Source: an uncultured bacterium (GTDB lineage Bacteria > Planctomycetota > JAJSAM01 > JAJVHW01). Taken from it: 64,000 bases of DNA. Below the pieces are notes generated by a model, which saw nothing but the letters and a program-made list of their open reading frames with translations, was not told where the DNA came from and made no database searches. This document shows, piece by piece, positions 11,892 through 20,161 of this stretch; position 1 is the first letter of the stretch, and every line of letters begins with the position of its first letter. A program made the translations under genes and the position numbers. The DNA is taken from NCBI GenBank assembly GCA_937996235.1, contig CALKVK010000035.1, positions 382,389-446,388 on the forward strand, read 5' to 3'.

Positions 11892-14800
11892 GTGAGACCG
11901 CGCCGCTCCGCCGGGAGCTTCGCACGCATCGGGGGCGCGCTCGCGCTCGCCGCGTGGTGCGCACTCGGCGCGCCGCACGCGGCGCGGGCGCAGGACTTCG
12001 AGATCGGTCGCTCGTACCGCGTCGCCGACCACGACGAGCTGCGCGCGCTGGTGCAGCGCGTCACGGAGGCGCTCGCCGCGAAGCGCGACGCCGACGCGGT
12101 CGACGCGCTGGACCGCCTGCTCGCACGGACGCGCGACGGCGGGCTCGTCGTGCAGGTGCCGTCCACGGGGACGGCGCGCTTCGAGGGCGCCGAGATCGCG
12201 GCGCGACGCCTCTTCGACGCGCTCCCGCCGTCGGCGCTCGCCGAGTGGGAGCGCCGCCACCGCGCCGACGCCGAGGCGCTGCTCGAGCGCGGCGTCCGCC
12301 TGCGGCGCACCGACGACCTCGCGGAGGCGGCCCGCCTCTACCCGCTGCGCGACGTGCGCCGCCGCGCACACGAGGCGCTCGCCGAGCTGCAGCTCGTCCG
12401 CGGCGAGTTCGCGCGCGCGGCGCACCAGCTGCGCGAGCTGCTGGCCGTGACGGACACGCCGGCCGAGAAGGCCAACGTCTTCGCGCGGCTCGCGTTCGCT
12501 CTCGCGCAGCGCGGCGACCGCGCGGGCGTGGACCGCGTGCGCACGCTCGCGACGGCGGTGCTCGGCGAGGCCGTGCCCGGGCCCGAGGGCGCGGAGCCGC
12601 TCTTCGCGTTCGTCGAGCGCATGCAGCGTCTCGCCGGACCCGGGCGGGCGCGCGGGGCGTGGCCGACGTTCGGCGGCGACGAGCACGGCAGCGCCGTCGC
12701 GGACGCACCGCCGCGCCCGGAGGCGAAGCCGCGCTGGGAGATCGCCAGCGGCTACCAGCAGGGCACCGAGACGAACGACGACCAGAGCTGGGGGCGGCGG
12801 CGCGAGGACACGGCGCACCGGCCCGTGGCTCCCGTCGTCGCGAACGGGATCGTGTACGTCTCCGACGGGCTGCGTCTGCGCGCGGTGGACCTCTCGTCGG
12901 GGCGGCTCCTCTGGCAGGCCGACACGCGGCAGCGCGCCCCGGTCTGGCGCGACAACGTGCAGGCGCTCTTCGCGCCGACCGTGGCCGACGGCGTCGTGTA
13001 CGCGGCGCTCGCGACGCGCTCGGACGCGCCGCAGATGGACCGCGTCTTCTTCGGCCACATCATCGTGTACTCGCGCCCCCACCGCGCCCTCGGCGCCTGG
13101 GACGCGCGCTCCGGCGAGAAGCTGTGGTCGCTCGCCGACGAGGACATCGTGGGCCGCCCGGACGCGGAGTACGTCACCCACGAGTCCGTCGCGGCACCGC
13201 CGCTCGTGGTCGGCGACGACGTCATCGTCGCCGTCTGGACCTACGTGTCGGACTTCGACGTGCGGCTCGTGTGCCTCGACCGCCACACGGGGCGGCTGCG
13301 CTGGCGGCGCAGCATCGCGCAGGGCCAGCAGGAGCTCAACCTGTTCGGGCGCCCCGTGAAGGAGCTCGCGACCTCGCCGCTGGCCGAGCTGGACGGCGTC
13401 GTCTACCTCGCGACGGGCCTGGGCGTCGCCGCGGCGGTGCGCGTGGAGGACGGGCGCGTGGAGTGGCTGGCGGCCTACCCGCAGACCGCGATCCCGCCCT
13501 CGCAGTACTGGTACGAGACACGCGAACGCGCCGTGCACTTCCGCCCGTCGCCCGTCGCCGCGACGCGTACGACCGTCGTCATGGCGCCTCCGGAATCGCC
13601 GTACGTGCTGGGGCTCGACCCCCGCGACGGGAGCACGCGCTGGCGCGTCGGGACGAACGCCCCGGTGTACTCGTTCGAGCGCCTGCTCGGCGTGGCGTCC
13701 GGCCGCGCGTACCTGCTCGGACGCCGCCTCGCGGCGATCGACCTCGAGAGCGGGGAGCGCGTCTGGACGGAGCGCGAGGCGGGGCAGCTCCTCGGGGCGG
13801 GCGGCGAGCCGGTCGACGGCGCGGCCGTGGGAGCGGGGGTCGTCACGGCCGACGCCGTGTACGTGCCGCTCGCCGACGGGGTGGCGATCTGCGACCCGTC
13901 CAGCGGACGACAGACCGACTTCTGGCCGCTGCCGCCGCGCCCGCCGTCGGACCTGGTGTCCGCGGACTCCGCGCTGCTGCTCGTGGCCCGCAACCGCATC
14001 GCGGCGCACTACCGCTACGAGGAGCGGCGCGACCGCCTGCTCGCGCGCATCGCCAAGGCCCCGGACGACCCGCGCCTGCGCCTCGAGGCGGGCGAGGTCT
14101 TCCGCTCCGCCGGACGCCTCGACGACGCGGCCTCGTCGCTCGAGACCGGGATGCGCCACCTCGACGGACTCGCTCCGCAGGCGCGCGAGCGGGTCGAGGC
14201 GGCGCTGCGCGCCGCGCTCTTCGCCACCTACCTGGACCGGGCGCAGGAGGCCGTCGTGGGCGGCGCGGCGCGCGCCGCGATCGAGGACCTCCGGCGCGCG
14301 GTGGACGTGGCGCCGGAGCGCGGCGACGCCGTGCGCGCGCTGCTGCAGATCGCCGAGTGCGACGCGGGCGCGGCCGGCGACGCGGCGCTCGGACGCGTGC
14401 GCAGCGAGTTCCCGGACGTGCGGGTGACGCTCGCGGGCACCGGGCGGGTGCACGCAGCCGCCTTCGCGGCGTTCCGTCTCGCGGACCGCCGCATCGGCGC
14501 GGGCGACGTGGCGGGCGCCGTCGCCCTCTGGCTCGACCTGCTCGAGGCGCACGCCGACGAGGACCTGGGGCGGACGGACGTGCGCGGCGCCGTCGGCGAG
14601 CGGCTCGCCGCCGCGCGCCGCGCGCACGGCGACGTCGTCGACGCGCAGGTCCGCGCGCGGGCCGAGCGCGCGTTCGGCGTCGCGCGCGACGCGGGCGACG
14701 CCGCGGCGCTCGAGCGCGTCGTGCGGACCTACCCCGACGCCCGCACGCAGGCCGACGCGGGCCTGCTGGCGGCTCGGCTCTACCTCGACTCCGGCGACGC

Positions 14801-16298
14801 GCGCAGCGCGGCGGCGCTCCTGCGGCTGCTCGCCTCGGCCGAAGTCGCGCCGGCGGACGCGGCGCGCGCGCTGTGGCTCCTCGCGGACGCGTTCCGTGCG
14901 TCCGCCGACACGAGCGGCGAGCGGCTGACGCTGCAGCGGCTGCGGCGCGAGTACCCGGAGGAGTCGCTCGACGGGGTGCGCGTCGCGGACGCCGTCCGCG
15001 AGCGGCTCGCCGACCCGCGACTGGCGGGGCCGTCGCAGGATCTGCCGGCGCCGCAGCCTCCGCTGCAGATGCTGTGGGACGTCTCGGCCGGCGACGGCCG
15101 CGGCGCAGGGCTCGTCCTCGTCTCGCTCGAGGGCAGCGTCCCGGCGTCGCTCGGCGCGCGGCTCGTGGCGCTGCAGTCGAGCTCCCTGGTGCTGCTCGAC
15201 GCCGCGTCCGGCCGGGCGGAGTGGCGCGTGCCGACCGACCTCGACGCGCGGCGGCTGACCGCGACCGACGACGCGCTCGTCGTGATCGGCGAGGCGCAGC
15301 GCCCGTCCACGGGCACCGTGGTCCGTGCGTTCGCGCTGGCCGACGGGTCCCGCCTCTGGTCGCGCGCGGTCGAGGGTCTCTACCGCGAGTCGACCGCCGC
15401 GCAGGGACTCGCGTACGTGCTCCACACGGGCGACGAGGACGACGGCGCGTCCACGTACCTGCTGACCGCGATCGACCTGCAGTCCGGCCTGGTGGCCGCG
15501 TCGCGGGAGCTCGCCGACCGCCCCGTCGCCGACATGCTCGTGTCCGACGGCGCGGTGATCGTGCCGACGGCGTCCCCCTCGTCGGCGCGCGAGAGCATCC
15601 TCAGCAGCTACGACGCGACGACGCTCGCCCTCCGGGGGACGACGCCGGCGTCGACGCCGTTCGCGCGTGCGCTGGCCGCCGTACCGGGGACGGGCCTCGC
15701 GGTCGCGCTGCGCGACGAGCGCACGCTGATCGGCGTCGACCTCGCGACCGGGACGGAGCGGTGGTCCCACGACACGGGGAAGCGCATCAACGCGCTGTTC
15801 GGCTCGGGCGCGCGCGTCGTGGCGGCGCTCGACCCGAACGCGGTCGCGTGCCTCGACGCCGCAACGGGCGAGGTCGCGTGGGAGCACGACCTCGGCACCG
15901 ACGGCGACCTCGGCTGGCAGGGGCTGGCGGTCGCGGACGGCCTCGTCGCGGCCGTGCTCACGCCGCCCGACGCCGCGGACCGCGTGCTCGCGCTGGCGCT
16001 CGACGCCGCGTCCGGCGAGCGCCTGTGGCAGACGGCGATCCCGGGCGTCGGCGTCGGCGTGCCGCGCGCGTCGCCGCACGTCTGCCGCGACGTCGTCGCG
16101 GTCGAGGTGAACGAGCGCGGCCCCGGCCGCACGTACCGCTGCCGGGTCGTCCTGCTCGACCGCGCGCGCGGCACGCAGGCGGACCTGCTGGAGCACCCGG
16201 AGATCGGCCGCAACTGGCAGCAGGTGGTGTACGACCGCGGGTACGTCGCGCTGACCTACCTCGGCGCGCTCGCGGTCTACGGGGGCGCGCCCCGGTGA
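11892..16298 (+). CDS. very large exported protein: propeller - TPR - propeller
   Basis: This 1,468-residue protein is of unknown function. GTG 11892 is preferred because AGGAG at 11878-11882 precedes it and a clean signal peptide follows (RPRRSAG start, GALALAAWCALG core, AARAQ end); a GTG at 11862 overlapping the previous stop is the alternative. Residues 40-240 are helical. Residues 250-690 are a PQQ-type propeller with strands like GIVYVSDGLRLRAVDL followed by GRLLWQADT. Residues 690-1030 are TPR-like helical pairs, and residues 1050-1468 form a second propeller. No catalytic residues are recognisable. Its position after the vWA genes suggests a periplasmic scaffold of the same system. 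The smaller protein at 2655-4931 has a related layout. Confidence 0.82.
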   Translation: MRPRRSAGSFARIGGALALAAWCALGAPHAARAQDFEIGRSYRVADHDELRALVQRVTEALAAKRDADAVDALDRLLARTRDGGLVVQVPSTGTARFEGAEIAARRLFDALPPSALAEWERRHRADAEALLERGVRLRRTDDLAEAARLYPLRDVRRRAHEALAELQLVRGEFARAAHQLRELLAVTDTPAEKANVFARLAFALAQRGDRAGVDRVRTLATAVLGEAVPGPEGAEPLFAFVERMQRLAGPGRARGAWPTFGGDEHGSAVADAPPRPEAKPRWEIASGYQQGTETNDDQSWGRRREDTAHRPVAPVVANGIVYVSDGLRLRAVDLSSGRLLWQADTRQRAPVWRDNVQALFAPTVADGVVYAALATRSDAPQMDRVFFGHIIVYSRPHRALGAWDARSGEKLWSLADEDIVGRPDAEYVTHESVAAPPLVVGDDVIVAVWTYVSDFDVRLVCLDRHTGRLRWRRSIAQGQQELNLFGRPVKELATSPLAELDGVVYLATGLGVAAAVRVEDGRVEWLAAYPQTAIPPSQYWYETRERAVHFRPSPVAATRTTVVMAPPESPYVLGLDPRDGSTRWRVGTNAPVYSFERLLGVASGRAYLLGRRLAAIDLESGERVWTEREAGQLLGAGGEPVDGAAVGAGVVTADAVYVPLADGVAICDPSSGRQTDFWPLPPRPPSDLVSADSALLLVARNRIAAHYRYEERRDRLLARIAKAPDDPRLRLEAGEVFRSAGRLDDAASSLETGMRHLDGLAPQARERVEAALRAALFATYLDRAQEAVVGGAARAAIEDLRRAVDVAPERGDAVRALLQIAECDAGAAGDAALGRVRSEFPDVRVTLAGTGRVHAAAFAAFRLADRRIGAGDVAGAVALWLDLLEAHADEDLGRTDVRGAVGERLAAARRAHGDVVDAQVRARAERAFGVARDAGDAAALERVVRTYPDARTQADAGLLAARLYLDSGDARSAAALLRLLASAEVAPADAARALWLLADAFRASADTSGERLTLQRLRREYPEESLDGVRVADAVRERLADPRLAGPSQDLPAPQPPLQMLWDVSAGDGRGAGLVLVSLEGSVPASLGARLVALQSSSLVLLDAASGRAEWRVPTDLDARRLTATDDALVVIGEAQRPSTGTVVRAFALADGSRLWSRAVEGLYRESTAAQGLAYVLHTGDEDDGASTYLLTAIDLQSGLVAASRELADRPVADMLVSDGAVIVPTASPSSARESILSSYDATTLALRGTTPASTPFARALAAVPGTGLAVALRDERTLIGVDLATGTERWSHDTGKRINALFGSGARVVAALDPNAVACLDAATGEVAWEHDLGTDGDLGWQGLAVADGLVAAVLTPPDAADRVLALALDAASGERLWQTAIPGVGVGVPRASPHVCRDVVAVEVNERGPGRTYRCRVVLLDRARGTQADLLEHPEIGRNWQQVVYDRGYVALTYLGALAVYGGAPR

Positions 16299-16383
16299 GC
16301 CGGAACAGCCGACCCCGTTCGCGCGTCTATTGCAGCAGGCGCGCCGCCGCGCGCCCGCGTCCACGTCCACGACAGGAGGACCG

Positions 16384-17598
16384 TTGAGACCGCCCCTGTG
16401 CCGTGTGCTCCCCGTCGTCGTGCTGTGCGCCGCCGCCGCGCTCGGCGTCTGGCCGCTCACCGCACGCACGCAGGAGGGCGACGGGACGGGCTCCCTCGCG
16501 ACGCCCGCGTCGCGCCGCGCGGCCGCGAAGGCGCTCGAGTGGCTGGCGGAGCACCAGCGCGAGGACGGCGCGTGGCACTGCGACGTCGGCTTCAAGGTCA
16601 ACGACCAGTACCAGGTCGAGCAGCGCAACGAGCCGCACGTCGGCGTGACGGCGCTCGGCGCCACGGCGTTCCTGGCGTCGGGCTCGGTGCCAGGCCGGGG
16701 TCGCTACGCGAAGAACGTCGAGCGTGCCCTCGACTACGTGTTGTCGGTGCAGAACCCCGAGACCGGCGAGATCAGCGCGAACGGCACGCGCATGTACAGC
16801 CACGCCTTCGCGACCCTGTTCCTTGCCGAGGTCTTCGGGATGACGCGCGACGCGCGCGTCAAGACGGCGCTGCAGCGCGCGGCGCGCTTCACCTGGACGG
16901 CGCAGAACCTCCAGGGCGGCTGGCGCTACGTGCCGAACGCCGAGGACTCGGACATGTCCATCACCGTCTGCCAGGTGGTGGCGCTGCGCGCGGCGCGCAA
17001 CAAGGGCATCCAGGTCCCGCGCGAGAGCATCGACAAGGCGGTCGAGTACGTGCTGCGCTCGGCGGTCACGCAGGACCGCCCGGACTTCGAGCGCGGCTCG
17101 TTCCTGTACCAGTTCGCGTCGGTCAACCGGGCGGCGCAGGCGAACACGCGCACGTCGTTCGCGCTGACCGCAGCCGGCCTGACGACCCTCTACGGCGCAG
17201 GCCTCTACAGCGACGACGACATCCGGCGCTTCATCGCCGAACGCGACGTGACGGAGTACACGGAGCGCCGCCGCCCCGCCCCCTCGTTCCAGTCGATGCT
17301 GTCGTACCTGCTGCGGCACTACGACGACCACTCGTCGCGCGACGCCGCGGAGCACTACTTCTACTTCTACGGCAACTACTACGCCGCCCAGGCGCTGTAC
17401 ATCGCGGGCGGGCGCGAGTGGGAGGCGTACTACACGCGCCTGCGCGACGACCTCGTCGCGCGTCAGCTCGACGACGGCCAGTGGCCGTGCAACGTCACCT
17501 TCTCGGAGGGGCGGCGCGTCGAGTACCCGCTCTCGACGGCGATCGGCGCGATGCTGCTGCAGATCCCGAACAACTACCTGCCGATCTTCCAGCGCTGA
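16384..17598 (+). CDS. squalene-cyclase/prenyltransferase-like repeat protein (copy 1)
   Basis: This 404-residue exported protein has an alpha/alpha-toroid repeat pattern. TTG 16384 lies just after AGGAGGA (16374-16380) and begins a signal peptide (RPPLCRVLPVVVLCAAAALG), which makes it the best start despite the short spacing. Repeats such as ALEWLAEHQREDGAWH, ALDYVLSVQNPETG and LTAAGLTTLYGAGLYS match the QW-type and prenyltransferase repeats. The DxDD acid motif of squalene-hopene cyclases is not seen, so it is probably not a hopene synthase. It closes the first half of the block. A paralogue at 26956-28203 closes the second half, and both end in LPIFQR. Confidence 0.85.
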   Translation: MRPPLCRVLPVVVLCAAAALGVWPLTARTQEGDGTGSLATPASRRAAAKALEWLAEHQREDGAWHCDVGFKVNDQYQVEQRNEPHVGVTALGATAFLASGSVPGRGRYAKNVERALDYVLSVQNPETGEISANGTRMYSHAFATLFLAEVFGMTRDARVKTALQRAARFTWTAQNLQGGWRYVPNAEDSDMSITVCQVVALRAARNKGIQVPRESIDKAVEYVLRSAVTQDRPDFERGSFLYQFASVNRAAQANTRTSFALTAAGLTTLYGAGLYSDDDIRRFIAERDVTEYTERRRPAPSFQSMLSYLLRHYDDHSSRDAAEHYFYFYGNYYAAQALYIAGGREWEAYYTRLRDDLVARQLDDGQWPCNVTFSEGRRVEYPLSTAIGAMLLQIPNNYLPIFQR

Positions 17599-17705
17599 GG
17601 GCGGACGGCGGCGGCGGGCGCGCGGCGGCGCGCGGAACCCGGGGCGCACGGGCGCAGCCTCGGCGCGCGGGCGTTCAAACGCGCGGCCGGACCCCGCGGC
17701 GGCGT

Positions 17706-17756
17706 ACGATCTCGAATTCTCGGATCGTCGTGAACCACCCCATGGGTCGGGGGTTC
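17706..17756 (+). promoter_or_regulatory. inverted repeat and hairpin before the ECF sigma gene
   Basis: ACGATC at 17706-17711 and GATCGT at 17723-17728 form an inverted repeat around an AT-richer centre that includes GAATTC. A second element, GAAC at 17732-17735 with GTTC at 17753-17756 and CCCC with GGGG inside, can form a hairpin 20 bp before the ATG. The 177-bp gap before the sigma gene is one of the few in this block, so an autoregulated promoter here is plausible. Confidence 0.35.
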
Positions 17757-17775
17757 CACGGTTCGTGCCGATCCC

Positions 17776-18372
17776 ATGTCCGCGTCCGACCAGGCAGATT
17801 CCGTCCGTTGCATGGAGCGCCTCGCCGCCGGCGACGAGTCGGCGCTGGCGGAGCTCTACGAGCGATGGTCACGTCCGCTCCTGAGCTTCCTGTACGGCAT
17901 GTGCCGCGACAGGGACCTCGCCGAGGACCTGATGCAGGGCGTGTTCGTGAAGGTCTGGCGCGCCGCCCCGCGCTACGAGCCGCTGGCGAAGTTCTCGACG
18001 TGGCTGTTCCAGATCGCGCGCAACCACTGGCTGAACGAGCGCGAGAAGAAGCTGCGGCGCATCCGCCCGAGCTCGCTGGACAGCGCCGGACTCGACGAGG
18101 ACGGTCCGTCGCTCGCCTCGCAGGTCCCCGGGCACGAGCCGCAGCCCGCCGAACACGCGCTCTCGGGCGAGTTGGGCGGGCGCATCCAGGCGGCGGTGGC
18201 GCGGCTGCCGGAGAAGCTGCGCTCGGTCTGGGTGCTCGGCGCGGCGCAAGGGCTGCCCTACAAGGAAGTGTCCGAGATCCTGGACATCCCCGTCGGCACG
18301 GTGAAGTCCCGGATGTTCCAGGCCGTGCGCGTGTTGCGCGAAGAGCTCGAGCCATACGTCGAACAGGGATGA
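17776..18372 (+). CDS. ECF-type RNA polymerase sigma factor
   Basis: This 198-residue sigma-70 family protein has only regions 2 and 4. Region 2 (about residues 12-90) includes the ALAELYERWSRPLLSFLYGMC helix, the DLAEDLMQGVFVKVWRAAPRY core and FSTWLFQIARNHWLNERE. Region 4 (about 135-190) has LPEKLRSVWVLGAAQGLPYKEVSEIL and the recognition helix GTVKSRMFQAVRVLRE. A roughly 45-residue acidic linker joins them. It heads the second half of the block, and the next large gene encodes a membrane protein with anti-sigma-like N-terminal segments, so it probably controls its own operon. The stop overlaps an ATG (ATGA at 18369-18372). Confidence 0.94.
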   Translation: MSASDQADSVRCMERLAAGDESALAELYERWSRPLLSFLYGMCRDRDLAEDLMQGVFVKVWRAAPRYEPLAKFSTWLFQIARNHWLNEREKKLRRIRPSSLDSAGLDEDGPSLASQVPGHEPQPAEHALSGELGGRIQAAVARLPEKLRSVWVLGAAQGLPYKEVSEILDIPVGTVKSRMFQAVRVLREELEPYVEQG

Positions 18373-18500
18373 CGGCGCCGACCGCGCTCCGCGCACCGCC
18401 ATGCGGTCGCGGCTGCGCCGTCCAAGCCGTACGCTGCGAGCGCGTCCCCTGCGGGGCACGTCGCACCGTCTCGCCCGCCGCCGGTTGCTGCCCGACATGA
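18369..18500 (+). CDS. possible small Cys-rich protein between sigma and FecR genes
   Basis: This 43-codon frame starts at an ATG overlapping the sigma stop (ATGA) and ends in a TGA overlapping the ATG of the FecR-type gene (ATGA at 18497-18500). It fills the gap exactly, with coupling geometry at both ends. The product would contain six cysteines (positions 12, 16, 23, 28, 40, 41). Against it, third-position GC is about 79 percent, clearly lower than in neighbouring genes, and no known family is recognised. It could be a genuine small redox or zinc protein, or a leader that only couples translation. Confidence 0.35.
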   Translation: MTAPTALRAPPCGRGCAVQAVRCERVPCGARRTVSPAAGCCPT

Positions 18501-20161
18501 CGCCGCCTGCCCACCCCCCCGACCCTCCCCCGCCCCGCGACGACGACGAGCTCTCGTCCGCGGAGCGCACGGGCGCCGATCTGCTCGCGCACGTGCGGGG
18601 CGAGCTCGACCCCGCCCGTCGCGCCGAGATCGACGCGCTGCTCGCCGGCTCCCCCGAGCTGCGCCGCGAACGCGAGCGACTGTCCCGCGACGACGCCGCA
18701 TGGCGCGCGGCGCTGCAGGGCGCGGGGCTCGCGCCCCGGCCCGGCGGGCTCGACCGCCTGCTCGGGCTGGTCGCAGAGGAGGCCGCCGAGCGCCGCGCCG
18801 AGCGCGTCCTGGCCCGCTCCCCGGTCGACGCGGAGCTCGGCGCGGACCTGGTCGCCCTGGCGCTCGGGCAGCTGAGCGGCGACGAGCGCGAGCGCGTCGA
18901 GCGCGCCGCCGCCCGCGAGCCCCGGCTCCGCGCGGAGGTCGAGGCCGCGCTGCGCTTCGCGCACGAGACGCGCGAGGCGCTGCGCATCGAACCGTCGGCC
19001 CGGGCGTGGGAGGCCCTGCGGACGTCGTTCCGCGCCGACCACGTCGCCGCGGCGGAGCCGCCGTACGACCCGGGCTTCGACACGCAGGACGTGCCCATCC
19101 CCACCCTCTCGGTGCGCGGGCGCGGCCGCGTGCTGCGCTGGGCGGCGCCCCTCGCCGCCGCGGCGGCGGTCGCCGCGATCGCGCTGTTCCCCCGCGACCC
19201 GGAGGGCGCCGTCGTCACCGTGGGTCAGGGCATCCTGGAGCAGTGGCACGCCGGAGCGCGCGAGCCGGGGCTGCCGCGGCCGTGGGTCAGCGGCACGTTC
19301 CGGTTCGAGAACGACGAGGTGCTCGAGGCGGCGCTCGAGCCGCTGACCGTGCGCGTCGCGTGCGGCGCAGGGGCGGCGCCGCCCGTGAGCGGCGCGCTCC
19401 CCGACGGCTGCGCCGAGTTCGCGCTCGACCCGGGCGCGCGGCTGCGCCGCCGCGACGAATCGCACTTCGAGCTGCTCGCAGGACGCGTGACGGTGCAGGC
19501 CGAGCGCCTCGGCGACGCGCTGGAGATCTCGTCCGGCGCGCTCTTCGCGCGCGTGCGCGGGACGCGCTTCGCCGCGACCGCGGCCGGCGGGCGGCTCGTC
19601 GCCGTCGTGGCCGAGGGCGAGGTCGAACTGGGCCGCGACTCCGGGCCCGAGCCGCGCACGGTGCTGCTGCGCGCCGGCGACCAGGGACTCGTCGACGCCG
19701 AGCGTCTGCTCGTGCGCGACGCCGCTTCCGGCACCGACGCGTTCCTCGCCCCGCGGGCCGAGCTCGAGCTCGGCGCGACGCCCCGCGCGGGTGCGCCCCT
19801 CGAGCTCGAGGCGGTGCTGGTGGCGGGCGACGCGGGTGCGGTCGAGATCGCGTCGTTCGACGACGCTCTGCCGCTCTTCACGCTCCGCCTGCGTGACCCC
19901 GCGGGCCGCACGCGCGAGATCAAGCTGCAGCGCTCGATGCTGGCCGCCCCCGCACCCGTGGATCCCGGCGACACTGGCGTCTGGCGTCTCGACGGCGACC
20001 GCCCGTACCGGCTCCGGCTGCGCGTCGCGGCAGCCGATCTGGAACCGGGCGCCTGGGAGGCGCGTCTGCTCTACACGTCCTACCGTACGCGCTCGCGCGG
20101 GGCCGAGTGGCTCGGCCACGTGGAGAGCGCCGCGCTGGCGTTCGAGGTGCCGCCGCGATGA
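18497..20161 (+). CDS. FecR-domain membrane protein with tandem anti-sigma-like segments
   Basis: This 554-residue protein starts at ATG 18497; upstream in-frame codons are Arg-rich without family character. Residues 24-62 (LLAHVRGELDPARRAEIDALL) and 117-152 resemble anti-sigma N-domains but lack the zinc-binding His/Cys residues. A single helix lies at about 213-231. Outside it, residues 330-385 match FecR: FELLAGRVTVQAERLGD, LFARVRGTRFAAT and VVAEGEVELGR. The last third is beta-rich. In the FecIR logic the inner part holds the sigma factor and the outer FecR domain receives the signal, and the gene order here fits that. The stop overlaps the next ATG. Confidence 0.85.
   Translation: MTPPAHPPDPPPPRDDDELSSAERTGADLLAHVRGELDPARRAEIDALLAGSPELRRERERLSRDDAAWRAALQGAGLAPRPGGLDRLLGLVAEEAAERRAERVLARSPVDAELGADLVALALGQLSGDERERVERAAAREPRLRAEVEAALRFAHETREALRIEPSARAWEALRTSFRADHVAAAEPPYDPGFDTQDVPIPTLSVRGRGRVLRWAAPLAAAAAVAAIALFPRDPEGAVVTVGQGILEQWHAGAREPGLPRPWVSGTFRFENDEVLEAALEPLTVRVACGAGAAPPVSGALPDGCAEFALDPGARLRRRDESHFELLAGRVTVQAERLGDALEISSGALFARVRGTRFAATAAGGRLVAVVAEGEVELGRDSGPEPRTVLLRAGDQGLVDAERLLVRDAASGTDAFLAPRAELELGATPRAGAPLELEAVLVAGDAGAVEIASFDDALPLFTLRLRDPAGRTREIKLQRSMLAAPAPVDPGDTGVWRLDGDRPYRLRLRVAAADLEPGAWEARLLYTSYRTRSRGAEWLGHVESAALAFEVPPR

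Noticed and set aside
16384..17598. Squalene-hopene cyclase (hopanoid synthesis)
   Set aside because: Repeat fold fits, but the catalytic DxDD motif is absent, the protein is exported and far shorter than the usual 630-720 residues; the same holds for the paralogue at 26956-28203.
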